From NCBI RefSeq assembly GCF_026151345.1, contig NZ_JAMQPR010000001.1, positions 3,482,676 to 3,546,675 on the forward strand: 64,000 nt of DNA. The letters are read 5' to 3'. The DNA comes from Leptospira paudalimensis (GTDB lineage: Bacteria; Spirochaetota; Leptospiria; Leptospirales; Leptospiraceae). The notes beneath the pieces are model-generated. The model worked only from the letters and a program-made list of their open reading frames with translations. It was not told the origin of the DNA and did no database searches. Each line of letters opens with the position of its first letter. The stretch's first letter is position 1. A program made the translations under genes and the position numbers. This document shows, in pieces, positions 1 to 8,830 of this stretch.

Positions 1-891
1 TGAGTGAGCGACACATCGTAAACCAGACTCACGTGCAATTTTAAACACATCTGCATAATCTTTTGCAGGACCCATGAGTTCAGCACCACCGAGTCCAATT
101 CCAATCACTTCTTTGTGTTTCAAACCTAACACTCGTTTTAGGTTGTTCATTGCATTTTCTGGTCCAAATGATCTAGAGACGTCAACAAGTAACCGAATGG
201 AAATTCCATCTTTCACTTCAATTTGACGAATACGATTGACCATCACTTCTACCATTTCATCAAAATCCAAACCGTTTTGGATGAACTTGGAAGGAGCAAA
301 GAAAGCTTCACAATATACGATGTTATTAGAACGGAGATAATCCGCTAAACTATCAATGAAGTATCCCAAATCGGATGCCTCTTTGACAGATCCTTGGACA
401 AAAAAGAAAACTTGGATGAAACCATTGAGGTCTTTGAAATTATATTTATCTTCAAATTCTTGGTCTGTGACTTCGATTCCATTTTTTTTGTATAAGAACT
501 TAAGTGTTTCCTTATTCACACATGCTTCTAAGTGCAAGTGGACTTCCGTCTTTGGAATCTCTCGGATGAAATTGATGACATCTTGTTCGTTTGGATGAGA
601 TACAGAAAGATCACCAGCTAGGAGCGATTTCCTTTCTTTTAGAAGTGTTGTTTGTTCCGGACCATCTATCCCTTCTTTTGGCAGAAGCCAAAGTGGTGGG
701 TGTAGGACTGGCAATTCCATGAGAGACACTCTTTCGTTTAAGAGAGTGTTAATTTGTTTATCAAAAGTAAGTTGGATGGTTGGCGAATACGGCCTGTCAG
801 CTGGTAATCGACTTTTAAGGCGGTTTAATTCCGCAATATCACGGTCAATGACAGCAATGCGGCTAAGGATTTCAGAAAAAGGAACTTCCAT
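1..891 (-). CDS. adenosine deaminase family protein, C-terminus beyond window edge
   Basis: The reading frame begins at the ATG ending at 891 and runs off the left edge, so only the first 297 residues are visible. The metal-binding HxH motif of the adenosine/AMP deaminase family is seen as TEVHLHLEAC (His118, His120). Near the edge a GIGLGGAE stretch and GLRCVAH match the later family motifs. The family hydrolyses adenosine or a related purine to the inosine form. Oddly, about 110 residues precede the HxH motif, which normally lies near residue 15. The extension opens with a likely coiled-coil helix. An in-frame ATG at 720 would shorten it. An in-frame TAG at 925-927 limits any longer start. 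Substrate cannot be decided. Confidence 0.85.
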   Translation of the reverse strand, partial: MEVPFSEILSRIAVIDRDIAELNRLKSRLPADRPYSPTIQLTFDKQINTLLNERVSLMELPVLHPPLWLLPKEGIDGPEQTTLLKERKSLLAGDLSVSHPNEQDVINFIREIPKTEVHLHLEACVNKETLKFLYKKNGIEVTDQEFEDKYNFKDLNGFIQVFFFVQGSVKEASDLGYFIDSLADYLRSNNIVYCEAFFAPSKFIQNGLDFDEMVEVMVNRIRQIEVKDGISIRLLVDVSRSFGPENAMNNLKRVLGLKHKEVIGIGLGGAELMGPAKDYADVFKIARESGLRCVAHS

Positions 892-1041
892 GTTCCAGGA
901 AAGAATGCCGAATTTGATGAGTGCCTACAAGTAGATTTTTAAACCTTGGGTGAAAATCCCTATTTAGGTTTGAAAAATCCCGTCGATAGGAAGTTTGGGA
1001 GCGGAAAAGACTGGAAATTTTTTCCGAATTATGTCGTATAA

Positions 1042-2241
1042 ATGAATATGCTCACATCTCGCAAAACCTTCCTACCGTTTGCACTTCCTTCCATTTCAGA
1101 AGATGCAATTGAAGAAGTGGCTCAGGTACTCCGATCAGGATGGGTTACCTCCGGACCAAAAGTAAAACAATTCGAGATGGAGTTTGGTGATTTTGTTGGA
1201 AGCAAAGAAACAATTGCTGTCAATTCGGCAACTGCTGGGTTACATTTAGCCCTCGAAGCGATTGGACTCACGACAAACGATGCTGCCATTACAAGCTCTG
1301 TTACCTTTACTGCCACTGCTGAGGTTATTTGTTACTTTGGAGCAGAACCCATTCTTACTGATATCGATCCCATTCATAACGTAATGACTCCTGAAACCTT
1401 AGAAGCAACTATCAGCGCTAAGTGCAAATGGAATGGCAAAGAACTAACGAGTAAAAAAACAGGGAAACGAATCAAAGCAATCTTACCCGTACACTTAGCT
1501 GGTTATACATGTGATATGGAAGCCATTCTAGGCATTGCAAAAAAATACAATCTCTATGTGATTGAAGATGCTGCACATGCTTTCCCAGCGGTTCATAAAA
1601 ACAAAATGATTGGAACCTGGGGTGATTTTACTGTTTTTAGTTTTTATGCTACAAAAGGCATTACCACTGGCGAAGGTGGAATGATCACCACAGATCATAA
1701 GGAGTTTGCCGACCGAATTCGTAGGATGCGTTTGCATGGAATTAACCGTGATGCATTTAATCGACCTGGTTGGTATTATGAAGTCGTGGATGCTGGTTAT
1801 AAATATAACATGACCGATATTGCAGCTGCACTTGGTGTCGTACAACTTAAGGAATCACATGGATTCTGGGAACGAAGGACTGAAATCGCAAAACATTATA
1901 ATGTTGAATTTTCTGGACTAAAGGGAGTCAAACTACCTAAAGAAGATGAAAACGGGATTCATAGTTGGCATCTGTATCGAATCGAAATTGATCCGAAATT
2001 GGCAAAAATTGGCCGAGATACATTAGTTGAAGAATTGAAAGAAAGAAATATCGGAACAAGTTTACATTTTATTCCTATCTTTGAACATCCTTATTATAAA
2101 AAGACGTTTGGATTCCAAAGAAAAGAATATCCTAACGCATGTCAGATGTATGATAAATCAGTTTCATTACCATTGTTTGCAGGAATGACAAAAACAGATG
2201 AAAAAGACGTAATAGATGCTGTAAAAGAATTATTATCGTAG
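1042..2241 (+). CDS. DegT/DnrJ/EryC1/StrS family PLP-dependent aminotransferase
   Basis: The 399-residue length and whole-protein match fit the sugar aminotransferase family that makes amino sugars for surface polysaccharides. The N-terminal RSGWVTSGPKVKQFE segment is the family's typical opening. IEDAAHA (Asp176) would hold the pyridine nitrogen of PLP. The Schiff-base lysine lies in FYATKGITTGEGG (Lys205). An insertion at about residues 125-143, rich in Lys, is longer than in many members. The gene stands alone here, without neighbouring sugar-nucleotide genes, so its product cannot be named. A second ATG two codons in (1048) is an alternative start; neither has a strong ribosome-binding site. 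Confidence 0.88.
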   Translation: MNMLTSRKTFLPFALPSISEDAIEEVAQVLRSGWVTSGPKVKQFEMEFGDFVGSKETIAVNSATAGLHLALEAIGLTTNDAAITSSVTFTATAEVICYFGAEPILTDIDPIHNVMTPETLEATISAKCKWNGKELTSKKTGKRIKAILPVHLAGYTCDMEAILGIAKKYNLYVIEDAAHAFPAVHKNKMIGTWGDFTVFSFYATKGITTGEGGMITTDHKEFADRIRRMRLHGINRDAFNRPGWYYEVVDAGYKYNMTDIAAALGVVQLKESHGFWERRTEIAKHYNVEFSGLKGVKLPKEDENGIHSWHLYRIEIDPKLAKIGRDTLVEELKERNIGTSLHFIPIFEHPYYKKTFGFQRKEYPNACQMYDKSVSLPLFAGMTKTDEKDVIDAVKELLS

Positions 2242-2244
2242 ATA

Positions 2245-3060
2245 TTAATTTTTGGTTGGGTTGTTCTTCAAACTGATCCGGAATTCATAAAACTCTGGAT
2301 CATACAGTTTGATTAGATCAACTAAACCCAATATAAATTCTGTATCAGTGCCATCTGCCTTTCTGCGAATCCAAAATCCTACAAGTTCCTTTACAATTTG
2401 AGAATCCATACTCTCATCACCAGTAAAAATAGAAAACTTGGCTGCTTCTTCTGGATCTTCGTTATCAGTGTAAGCAGGGTATAAAAAAAGGATAAAACGA
2501 TCCAAATAATAAGGATCTAACCTGGATTCTTCAACTAACACTAAATAACGATCTGCTTCCTTTCTGAAAAATTTAGGATTTGAATCTAATTTTTGGTAAA
2601 CAATGAAAAAATCACGAGCTGTTTGTTTGAACCAACTATCATAAACCGGTTTTGTTAATTGTAAAAACTTAGGTTGGGTTTTTGCAGGTAAAAACAAATT
2701 CCTAATTCTTCTGGGAAATTCTGGATTATAATGTCCAAATTGGTACTGATCATTTAGTTCCAAATAATACTTAGAATGAGGTCCATCTAAGAAAATTTGA
2801 ATTCCTAAATATTCAGAAAGTTTTTTTAAACTGATTATAGTTTGTAGTTTGCAGAAAATTTTATGATAGGATATTTCTTTTTCACAATACAATCCAATCT
2901 TTGGAAATTGGATCCAAGTTGTTTCTATTAGTTCTTTAAATTTCTTCTCCTGAGAGGTGTCTACCTCCTTTACTAAGAAAGGGATAGACGTTTGGAGAAC
3001 CGAACATGAGAAAAAGAAAACTAAGACAATTTTACTTAATTTTATAAGTAATTTCTGCAG
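2245..3060 (-). CDS. hypothetical lipoprotein, probable CTG start
   Basis: No known family was recognised. The shortest start is a TTG ending at 2892, but the frame stays open 56 codons further upstream. That extra part reads as a lipoprotein signal: a short Lys-containing N-region, then IVLVFFFSC with the lipobox Cys. No ATG, GTG or TTG lies in the open frame upstream of 2892. A CTG ending at 3060 has GGGAG seven nt upstream, so I take it as the start (271 residues). It overlaps the end of the propeller gene by 29 nt, suggesting translational coupling with the upstream pair. The mature part is acidic/aromatic without repeats. It is likely anchored in the cell envelope. The start choice is inference. 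Confidence 0.6.
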   Translation of the reverse strand: MQKLLIKLSKIVLVFFFSCSVLQTSIPFLVKEVDTSQEKKFKELIETTWIQFPKIGLYCEKEISYHKIFCKLQTIISLKKLSEYLGIQIFLDGPHSKYYLELNDQYQFGHYNPEFPRRIRNLFLPAKTQPKFLQLTKPVYDSWFKQTARDFFIVYQKLDSNPKFFRKEADRYLVLVEESRLDPYYLDRFILFLYPAYTDNEDPEEAAKFSIFTGDESMDSQIVKELVGFWIRRKADGTDTEFILGLVDLIKLYDPEFYEFRISLKNNPTKN

Positions 3061-4429
3061 GTAAATTCTCCCATTCCGAATTTGAATCTTTACGAAAGTA
3101 TACTGGAGATATCGAATTTTTCAAATTTAAACTTTGGTATAAGATCAAATCCGTTTCTTTTTTCTCAAAGTATCGTTTATCGGTATTACTTCCTAATCCT
3201 AAATCAGCAATTGGAATCCATCCATAACCTAATAAAAATACAGACAATGAATCTTGAATGGATTTTGGTTTTCCTTTATCGAATCGAATCATTCGGAAAG
3301 ATTGAACAGGGATACCATTTTCCTTCATTTTCTCTTTGAAATCACTAATGCTAACACTAATTTGTCTAGTTTGGTAAATTAAATCTAAATAGTCTCTTGG
3401 AAGTAATTTAATATCTTCCTGTGGTTTCTCGTAAAATGGTGTTACATCACCTGGATACGTTGCTTCTTTATCTAAATAATCATCTGTTACATAGTATTTG
3501 ATAAATTGGTTTTTAGATGAAAATTTATATTTTACGATCTGCTCACCTGGTAAATCTTCAATGGATAATTTTTTTAAATGAACTCTGTTTCTTTGAATGA
3601 AGTAAGGTGCATAAGAAGAGTCCGTGAATTTAACACCCCTTATCCGTTGTTGTTCATTGGAAGGTGGGTGTAAAATAGCAATTTGGGCTTTTGATAATGA
3701 TACTGAATCAAGTTTGAACTTTAATGTTACTTCAAGATTAAATTCTTCTTCTCCTGAAGCGATGAACCGTTCTGTTTCAATGAATGGAATGTTTTTGATT
3801 TCTTTGTTTTCTCGATCTACAACCCAGAGTTTTGATCCACTGAGTAACACACCTCTTACCGAACGCAAATTGGTTTTAATGGAACCAGTAATTTTTCCGG
3901 TTTTGGTATCATATCGATAAATACTGTTATCTGCGGAATCAGAGATCCATAATGAATCTCTACCGTAACAAATATCTCTTGGTCGTGTGCGATCCGTAAA
4001 AAATCCACCGATTAATAAAGAAGTGGACTGATCATAAATCTGCACCTTACCTGAATCTAAATCCAAAATATAATAATAATTTCCTACACTTGCAATTCCT
4101 GCTACGTTTGCTAACGGTATTGAAATTTTATCAGTGATCCCACCTGAGTTTGGATCTAATTTTAATATTTGTTTTGGAGCTACGACTAATATTTTTCCTT
4201 CTCTAGAATCAAAACTAATCCCTCTTAAATTCGCCAATCCTAGATTATAAATCTCTTGTTCACCTATTTCATTGATCTTAATGATTGCTCGTCGATTTGT
4301 ATCTATGTACCAAAAATTTACACCATCCCAAGCTAAACCATACGCTTTATCAGAAAGCTTGTATTCTTTACTTTCTTGTGCGAATAATGGTAATGTAAAA
4401 ATGAATAATAAAATCCAAATACGTTTCAA
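3032..4429 (-). CDS. exported beta-propeller (NHL/YncE-like) protein
   Basis: The 465-residue protein starts with a signal peptide (MKRIWILLFIFTLPLFAQ). Residues about 20-220 show repeated short units of the kind GISFDSREGKILVV, GIASVGNYYYILD, DICYGRDSLWISD and GVLLSGSKLWVVD. These are typical of NHL or YVTN-type beta-propeller blades. The C-terminal half (about 225-465) has no recognised family. It is likely periplasmic or surface-located. Its ATG overlaps the stop of the upstream membrane protease in an ATGA, so the two are probably co-translated. The lipoprotein gene downstream overlaps its 3' end. Confidence 0.7.
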   Translation of the reverse strand: MKRIWILLFIFTLPLFAQESKEYKLSDKAYGLAWDGVNFWYIDTNRRAIIKINEIGEQEIYNLGLANLRGISFDSREGKILVVAPKQILKLDPNSGGITDKISIPLANVAGIASVGNYYYILDLDSGKVQIYDQSTSLLIGGFFTDRTRPRDICYGRDSLWISDSADNSIYRYDTKTGKITGSIKTNLRSVRGVLLSGSKLWVVDRENKEIKNIPFIETERFIASGEEEFNLEVTLKFKLDSVSLSKAQIAILHPPSNEQQRIRGVKFTDSSYAPYFIQRNRVHLKKLSIEDLPGEQIVKYKFSSKNQFIKYYVTDDYLDKEATYPGDVTPFYEKPQEDIKLLPRDYLDLIYQTRQISVSISDFKEKMKENGIPVQSFRMIRFDKGKPKSIQDSLSVFLLGYGWIPIADLGLGSNTDKRYFEKKETDLILYQSLNLKNSISPVYFRKDSNSEWENLPAEITYKIK

Positions 4430-5355
4430 TCGCTTATACCTACTGTCTTAACTATCAGACGAAATAGATCATCGAGTAAAGTAGGATTATCATATGCTGA
4501 AACGATTGTCATTGGTTTTGGAACGAAAATAACTAGGAAAGATACTAGTATCAAAATACCAAACAGGAATCGAGTTTTACCAATTCCATTCATTGCATCT
4601 TTTATGAATGGATGTTCAACCTTTAACACATAATAAATTAGAAATCCCCAAATTAACCAGGTGAAGTGAACGAGGGCAAAAATCAAAAAAAATCCAAATA
4701 GTACATGAATCCATTTTCGATAAGATTCACCAAACATTGAATAAATGACATGACCACCATCCAGCTGACCAAAAGGAAGCAAATTAATCGCAGTTACAAG
4801 AAGACCCACCCATCCTGCTTTCGCCAAAGGATGAGCTTGGATATCCGTCGTAGCAAAATCAATGGGTCCTAGAATCCATTGTGAGGAAAAATATGTGAAA
4901 GCACTGTCTCCGAAAATTAGAAAACCTGAACGATTAAAATCAGTAGGTATCTCCACAACTTTTGAAATTGAAATACCAATGATCCAAACGACAATAGAAA
5001 GAACTAAACTCACCGCCGGCCCTCCCACTCCAATATCAAACAAAACTTTTTTATTTGGGATTTGGTCGTTGATTTTGATCACAGCACCCATGGTTCCAAT
5101 TGGACCAAATGGTAAAGGGATAAAATAAGGCAAACTTGCTCTGACTCCATAATACCTTGCAGGTAAATAATGGCCCATTTCATGAGCTAATAATATAAAT
5201 AATAAGGATACTGAATAGGGCCAATTTTCAAAAAAATACAGTTTATAATTCTCTAATGTTTGTGGAATCTCTGGATTCAAAAAAATATCCGAATAAGTGA
5301 GTGAGAGAAATGTAAGAAAGAATAATAGAATGTGTGTTGTTTTATTGGATTCCAA
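4426..5355 (-). CDS. site-2 protease family (M50) membrane metalloprotease
   Basis: The zinc motif HEMGH is present at residues 58-62 in a hydrophobic helix. The second family motif, NLLPFGQLDGGH, has the zinc ligand Asp199. These define intramembrane metalloproteases of the M50/S2P family, which cut transmembrane segments during regulated proteolysis. The protein (309 residues) has about six hydrophobic segments, including a C-terminal pair. No PDZ domain is seen, unlike RseP. The hydrophobic layout is closest to the plant EGY / bacterial 'site-2 protease family' type. It is the first gene of a coupled three-gene operon with an exported propeller protein and a lipoprotein. The substrate is unknown. 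Confidence 0.85.
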   Translation of the reverse strand: MESNKTTHILLFFLTFLSLTYSDIFLNPEIPQTLENYKLYFFENWPYSVSLLFILLAHEMGHYLPARYYGVRASLPYFIPLPFGPIGTMGAVIKINDQIPNKKVLFDIGVGGPAVSLVLSIVVWIIGISISKVVEIPTDFNRSGFLIFGDSAFTYFSSQWILGPIDFATTDIQAHPLAKAGWVGLLVTAINLLPFGQLDGGHVIYSMFGESYRKWIHVLFGFFLIFALVHFTWLIWGFLIYYVLKVEHPFIKDAMNGIGKTRFLFGILILVSFLVIFVPKPMTIVSAYDNPTLLDDLFRLIVKTVGISD

Positions 5356-5540
5356 GGCCGAATCACCTAAAAATAAATTTATAATTCATTCGATCGAAAA
5401 TACGCAAAGAATCAATTAGTTTCCGACAAAAAACAGAGAAACAGAATTGGAAAGTGAAGGGAAGTATCAGAAAAATATTGTTCCACTTTCTTTTAGGAAA
5501 CTTAGAACTGTCTAAGGATTAGTTTTACTCCAACAATTCG

Positions 5541-6257
5541 ATGTTTGAAAATATAAAAATTATAAAAAAATTTGACCCAGCGGCAAAATCGTATCTTGAA
5601 ATCGTACTTTGTTACCCAGGTTTGCATGCACTTTGGTTACATAAATTAGCGCATCTTCTATATCGTATAAGACTTCCTATCATTCCTAGACTCTTCAATT
5701 ATTTGAGTCGTTTTCTCACTGGAATTGACATCCATCCAGGAGCAAAAATCGCACCAGGCGTTTTCATTGACCATGGAGCAGGCGTTGTCATTGGAGAAAC
5801 AGCCATCATCGGATCTGGATCCTTAATCTTCCAAGGAGTGACCTTAGGAGGAACTGGTAAGGAAACAGGCAAACGTCACCCAACAATAGGGAAAAACGTA
5901 GTGATTGGAGCTGGAGCAAAAATTCTCGGTAACATCACCGTAGAAGACCATGTTCGAGTTGGTGCTGGTTCCGTTGTGATGCGAAATGTTCCTGCAGGAT
6001 GCACTGTAGTTGGTATTCCAGGTAAAGTTGTAAAAGCTGGAGATGGCACATCGGATAGCATGGAACAAATGCTAGAGCACAACCAAATGCCAGACCCTAT
6101 TGCAAAAGTTTTTTCTGTACTACTTGAGAAAGTGGAAACCCAACAACAATTGATAAACAAACTTTACGAGAAACAACAATTATTGGAAAAATCTAGTTCT
6201 AATCCCCCGGAAGATGATTTGTTTTTGCAAGAATTCATTCATGGAGATGGAATCTAA
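5541..6257 (+). CDS. cysE: serine O-acetyltransferase
   Basis: CysE moves an acetyl group from acetyl-CoA to L-serine, the first step of cysteine synthesis. The left-handed beta-helix hexapeptide repeats run from about residue 62 to 150. IDHGAGVVIGETAIIG carries the Asp77-His78 pair that matches the catalytic His of E. coli CysE. GVTLGGTGKETGKRHP (His113) and VGAGSVV complete the signature. At 238 residues it lacks part of the N-terminal helical domain of the 273-residue E. coli enzyme, as in the short CysE/SrpH type. A roughly 30-residue Gln/Glu-rich tail follows the helix. The Shine-Dalgarno site is weak. The gene converges with a 4-nt 3' overlap on the next minus-strand gene. Confidence 0.92.
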   Translation: MFENIKIIKKFDPAAKSYLEIVLCYPGLHALWLHKLAHLLYRIRLPIIPRLFNYLSRFLTGIDIHPGAKIAPGVFIDHGAGVVIGETAIIGSGSLIFQGVTLGGTGKETGKRHPTIGKNVVIGAGAKILGNITVEDHVRVGAGSVVMRNVPAGCTVVGIPGKVVKAGDGTSDSMEQMLEHNQMPDPIAKVFSVLLEKVETQQQLINKLYEKQQLLEKSSSNPPEDDLFLQEFIHGDGI

Positions 6258-7165
6258 AATTCTTTAAGTAATTCTGATTTTTTCTTTTGGTACTCTTCAT
6301 CCGTAATCAATTTATTTTTCCTCATCTCTTCCAAAGTTTTTAATTTATCTGGAACGGATTTCCAATTCTCTTGTGGAATGGGAGTTACATCCTCTTCTTT
6401 CGGATAACGATAAATAGGTGGATTCGGCATAATCTCTGAATTTTTATAAACAATTACATTTCCATAAATTTGATTTTTAATTTGAGTTTGTTCCCGGTAT
6501 AAACTTATGGAATCTTTATTTTTGAGCCATAATTCTGGTTTATAAATTGGTTTGATTGGTCTTGGTTGGAAAATCACCCAATCTTCAAAGGAATATTGAG
6601 TAGGGAAAGTGATATTGGTATTGATTTCTTGGAATAAAATCACAATTCCATTTTCTGTACCCATAATGTAAAAACTGGTTTTTAATATTTTTACGTTCGG
6701 AGACAAAAGATCATCAATTTTGAAAATACATAAGTAAACTTTTTTCTGTTCTTGTTCCGCTACTTTTTGAACAAATCGTTCTATTTCTGATAAGTAAGAC
6801 TCGGGAACTAAGTGGTCCCAATCTTCGTAAGCCAAAACCCCTCGTTTGAAATGAATTGATGACAAAATTTTGGGTAGATCTCTTAAATGGGCACTGCTTA
6901 ATTTTAATTGGCTCAATTGTGTTGGAAATAAATGTCTCCAATCCTCTTCCTCAACTTCAAAAAAGGCAATGGAAGCTGTGGAATCAATCAATTTGATTTT
7001 TTGTTGGAATTGGGAACAAGTTATGTTCAATATTAGTAAAAACAAAACAAAAGTTAATTTTGAACTTGCCGTTAATAGATTTATGAACGATATTTTGAAA
7101 GTGCAAAAAAGTTTGATCCTTCTATTTTTGCTCTTGTTCTTTCTTCCAATCAATGCAGATTCCAT
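6254..7165 (-). CDS. hypothetical lipoprotein with C-terminal SHOCT-like domain
   Basis: The last 30 residues (TLEEMRKNKLITDEEYQKKK and following) match the SHOCT short C-terminal domain pattern, often found at the ends of exported or membrane-associated oligomeric proteins. A hydrophobic run ending in LLILNITC looks like a lipobox at about residue 50. It is preceded by a long, very basic N-region (GRKNKSKNRRIK). The start is uncertain: ATG at 7165 gives 303 residues, TTG at 7153 is the only later usual codon before the hydrophobic core. Either way the 5' end is antisense to the signal-peptide part of the divergent plus-strand gene. The middle part was not recognised. Confidence 0.65.
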   Translation of the reverse strand: MESALIGRKNKSKNRRIKLFCTFKISFINLLTASSKLTFVLFLLILNITCSQFQQKIKLIDSTASIAFFEVEEEDWRHLFPTQLSQLKLSSAHLRDLPKILSSIHFKRGVLAYEDWDHLVPESYLSEIERFVQKVAEQEQKKVYLCIFKIDDLLSPNVKILKTSFYIMGTENGIVILFQEINTNITFPTQYSFEDWVIFQPRPIKPIYKPELWLKNKDSISLYREQTQIKNQIYGNVIVYKNSEIMPNPPIYRYPKEEDVTPIPQENWKSVPDKLKTLEEMRKNKLITDEEYQKKKSELLKEF

Positions 7166-7592
7166 ACCACAATTTCAAATGAAGGATCAATACGGGCAAT
7201 CGTATTCTGACAGTTCCGTCAAAGGAAAGCCCATTGTTCTGATGGGATGTTTTTTGCGTGATGTGGAAGTATGCAGGAAACAAGGGCGAAAACTCTACTG
7301 GAAAATGCAAAATTTACTTTGGAAAGACAGTAACAAAGTCAATTTTTTGCTCTATCTGGACCTAAAAGAATCCAACAAAATTGTTGAAGACTACATAGAA
7401 GAGTCTAAACACAAACAATATGAAAATATTCTGTTAGATAGGAAAGGACAACTTACAAATGGTTTGTCAAAGGGAGAGGTTTACATTCGCATTTATAATA
7501 AATCAGGAAAACTCATCTCTTCTTCATACCAAACTCAAATTGAAGAAACACTGATCCAGGAAGTATATGAAATTCTTAAAAAAGAAATTTAG
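7083..7592 (+). CDS. small exported protein, possibly thioredoxin-fold
   Basis: The frame is open from 6870, but the first 71 codons are antisense to the minus-strand neighbour and do not look like an N-terminus. ATG at 7083 gives a normal signal peptide (MNDILKVQKSLILLFLLLFF, cleavage near NADS) and a 169-residue product. The mature part begins FQMKDQYGQSYSDSSVKGKP, which resembles the opening of peroxiredoxin/SCO-like thioredoxin-fold proteins. VLMGCFLRDVEVCRKQGR places two Cys seven residues apart, so a CxxC or CxxxC active site is absent. Function is unknown. The 3' end overlaps the next gene by 26 nt. Confidence 0.65.
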   Translation: MNDILKVQKSLILLFLLLFFLPINADSIPQFQMKDQYGQSYSDSSVKGKPIVLMGCFLRDVEVCRKQGRKLYWKMQNLLWKDSNKVNFLLYLDLKESNKIVEDYIEESKHKQYENILLDRKGQLTNGLSKGEVYIRIYNKSGKLISSSYQTQIEETLIQEVYEILKKEI

Positions 7593-8790
7593 TCTCCCAT
7601 TATTTTTTACTCTTATTTTCATTTGTTTAAGTTCTCAAAATTGCCTTCATAAAAATCTAGACCAATACCAATTTTGGACAGGTTATGATCATTTACAAAA
7701 ATCGATTAAATCCACTGCAAAAAATGAGATTCTTTTTGCTGCACTTGCTGGATCTTTATCAGACGACAATGAATCCCAACTATTAAAAAATTCCGATGGA
7801 TTTCCAATGGTCACTCTTACGGGAAAAAAAGACCAAAATCAAAATTGGAATCTTAGATGGTATGAATTTGATTCTAAAAATTACGATTATTATGCCAATG
7901 TAACTTTTACACCAAAATCTTGGGATGAAAAGGAAATTTACGCAGTAGATCGAAAAATCATTCATAAACTGAATGGTTACCAACCAAGAGATTTTTTCAA
8001 ATGGTTGAATGAATTTGTTTTATTAGTAAATGATCATAATGCGTATCAGGATTTAAAATCGAATTCAAAAAATTTACAATTCCTTTGTAGCGTAATGTAT
8101 TGCCATACAACAGAAACTGCCGAATGGCAAACTTTAGAATTTACATTGAATGAAACCACAAAATCTAAATTTCCAGGATTCTACCAACGAACAGGCAGTA
8201 GGTTAGAAAAAACTAAATTTAATATCATGATTTGGGATAAAGGAAATCCATCCCATCGACTCAAAATTACAAACCAAGGAAAAACTTTAATATTCCATTT
8301 CCCAGTGAACCCACCTAAGGATTATTTTCTTTCGCCTCATGAAATTCACTTCTTAGGTGATATTGAAATTCGTTCCTTTGGGATCACATTAAAAATTGAT
8401 AATTTAGAATACAGACTCAAAACCTTAATTGAAAAAAACGTGGATACCCTACACGGAAATTTTTTAAGAATTGGGAAAAAAGAAATCAATGGTAACTTTT
8501 TCTATGTAATCCCTCAAGGATTCGTTAATTTTTTTATCCCAGGAAATATGGATGAATACTTTGATGAATTCTTTACACTACTCATACAAGGTACCCAAGG
8601 CAAAGGTGGATCACAATTACATGCTAAGTTTGAGAAAACGAAACAGGGTCAATTAAACACAATTACCACTTACAATGAAATTAAACGTAAAAAGTTTTCG
8701 CTGTTTGGAAATGATGATTCACAAAAAGCAAGTAATGATTTTGATTTTTTTGCTTCTTGGGAAGAAGCAATGTTAGGTGATCTCAAATAA
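7567..8790 (+). CDS. hypothetical lipoprotein
   Basis: The 407-residue product begins with a lipoprotein signal (MKFLKKKFSLPLFFTLIFIC) and a lipobox-like SSQNC at about residue 26. No domain was recognised in the mature part, which is rich in Lys, Asn and aromatic residues. AGGA lies just upstream of the ATG. The gene overlaps the small exported protein's end by 26 nt, so the two are probably one operon. The envelope location is inferred from the signal only. Confidence 0.7.
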   Translation: MKFLKKKFSLPLFFTLIFICLSSQNCLHKNLDQYQFWTGYDHLQKSIKSTAKNEILFAALAGSLSDDNESQLLKNSDGFPMVTLTGKKDQNQNWNLRWYEFDSKNYDYYANVTFTPKSWDEKEIYAVDRKIIHKLNGYQPRDFFKWLNEFVLLVNDHNAYQDLKSNSKNLQFLCSVMYCHTTETAEWQTLEFTLNETTKSKFPGFYQRTGSRLEKTKFNIMIWDKGNPSHRLKITNQGKTLIFHFPVNPPKDYFLSPHEIHFLGDIEIRSFGITLKIDNLEYRLKTLIEKNVDTLHGNFLRIGKKEINGNFFYVIPQGFVNFFIPGNMDEYFDEFFTLLIQGTQGKGGSQLHAKFEKTKQGQLNTITTYNEIKRKKFSLFGNDDSQKASNDFDFFASWEEAMLGDLK

Positions 8791-8830
8791 ACGAAACTGA
8801 ATTTTGAGTTTCAAGTCTCGTATTTTTAGA

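Noticed and set aside
941..971. Hairpin AAACCT..GGG/CCC..AGGTTT between divergent genes
   Set aside because: It is imperfect, has no T-run and lies where no terminator is expected; too weak to call.
6870..7082. Longer N-terminus for the small exported protein
   Set aside because: The first 71 codons are antisense to the neighbour and precede a clear signal peptide starting at 7083.
8793..8812. GAAACT/AGTTTC hairpin between the lipoprotein and trpG
   Set aside because: Six base pairs with no T-run; not enough for a terminator.
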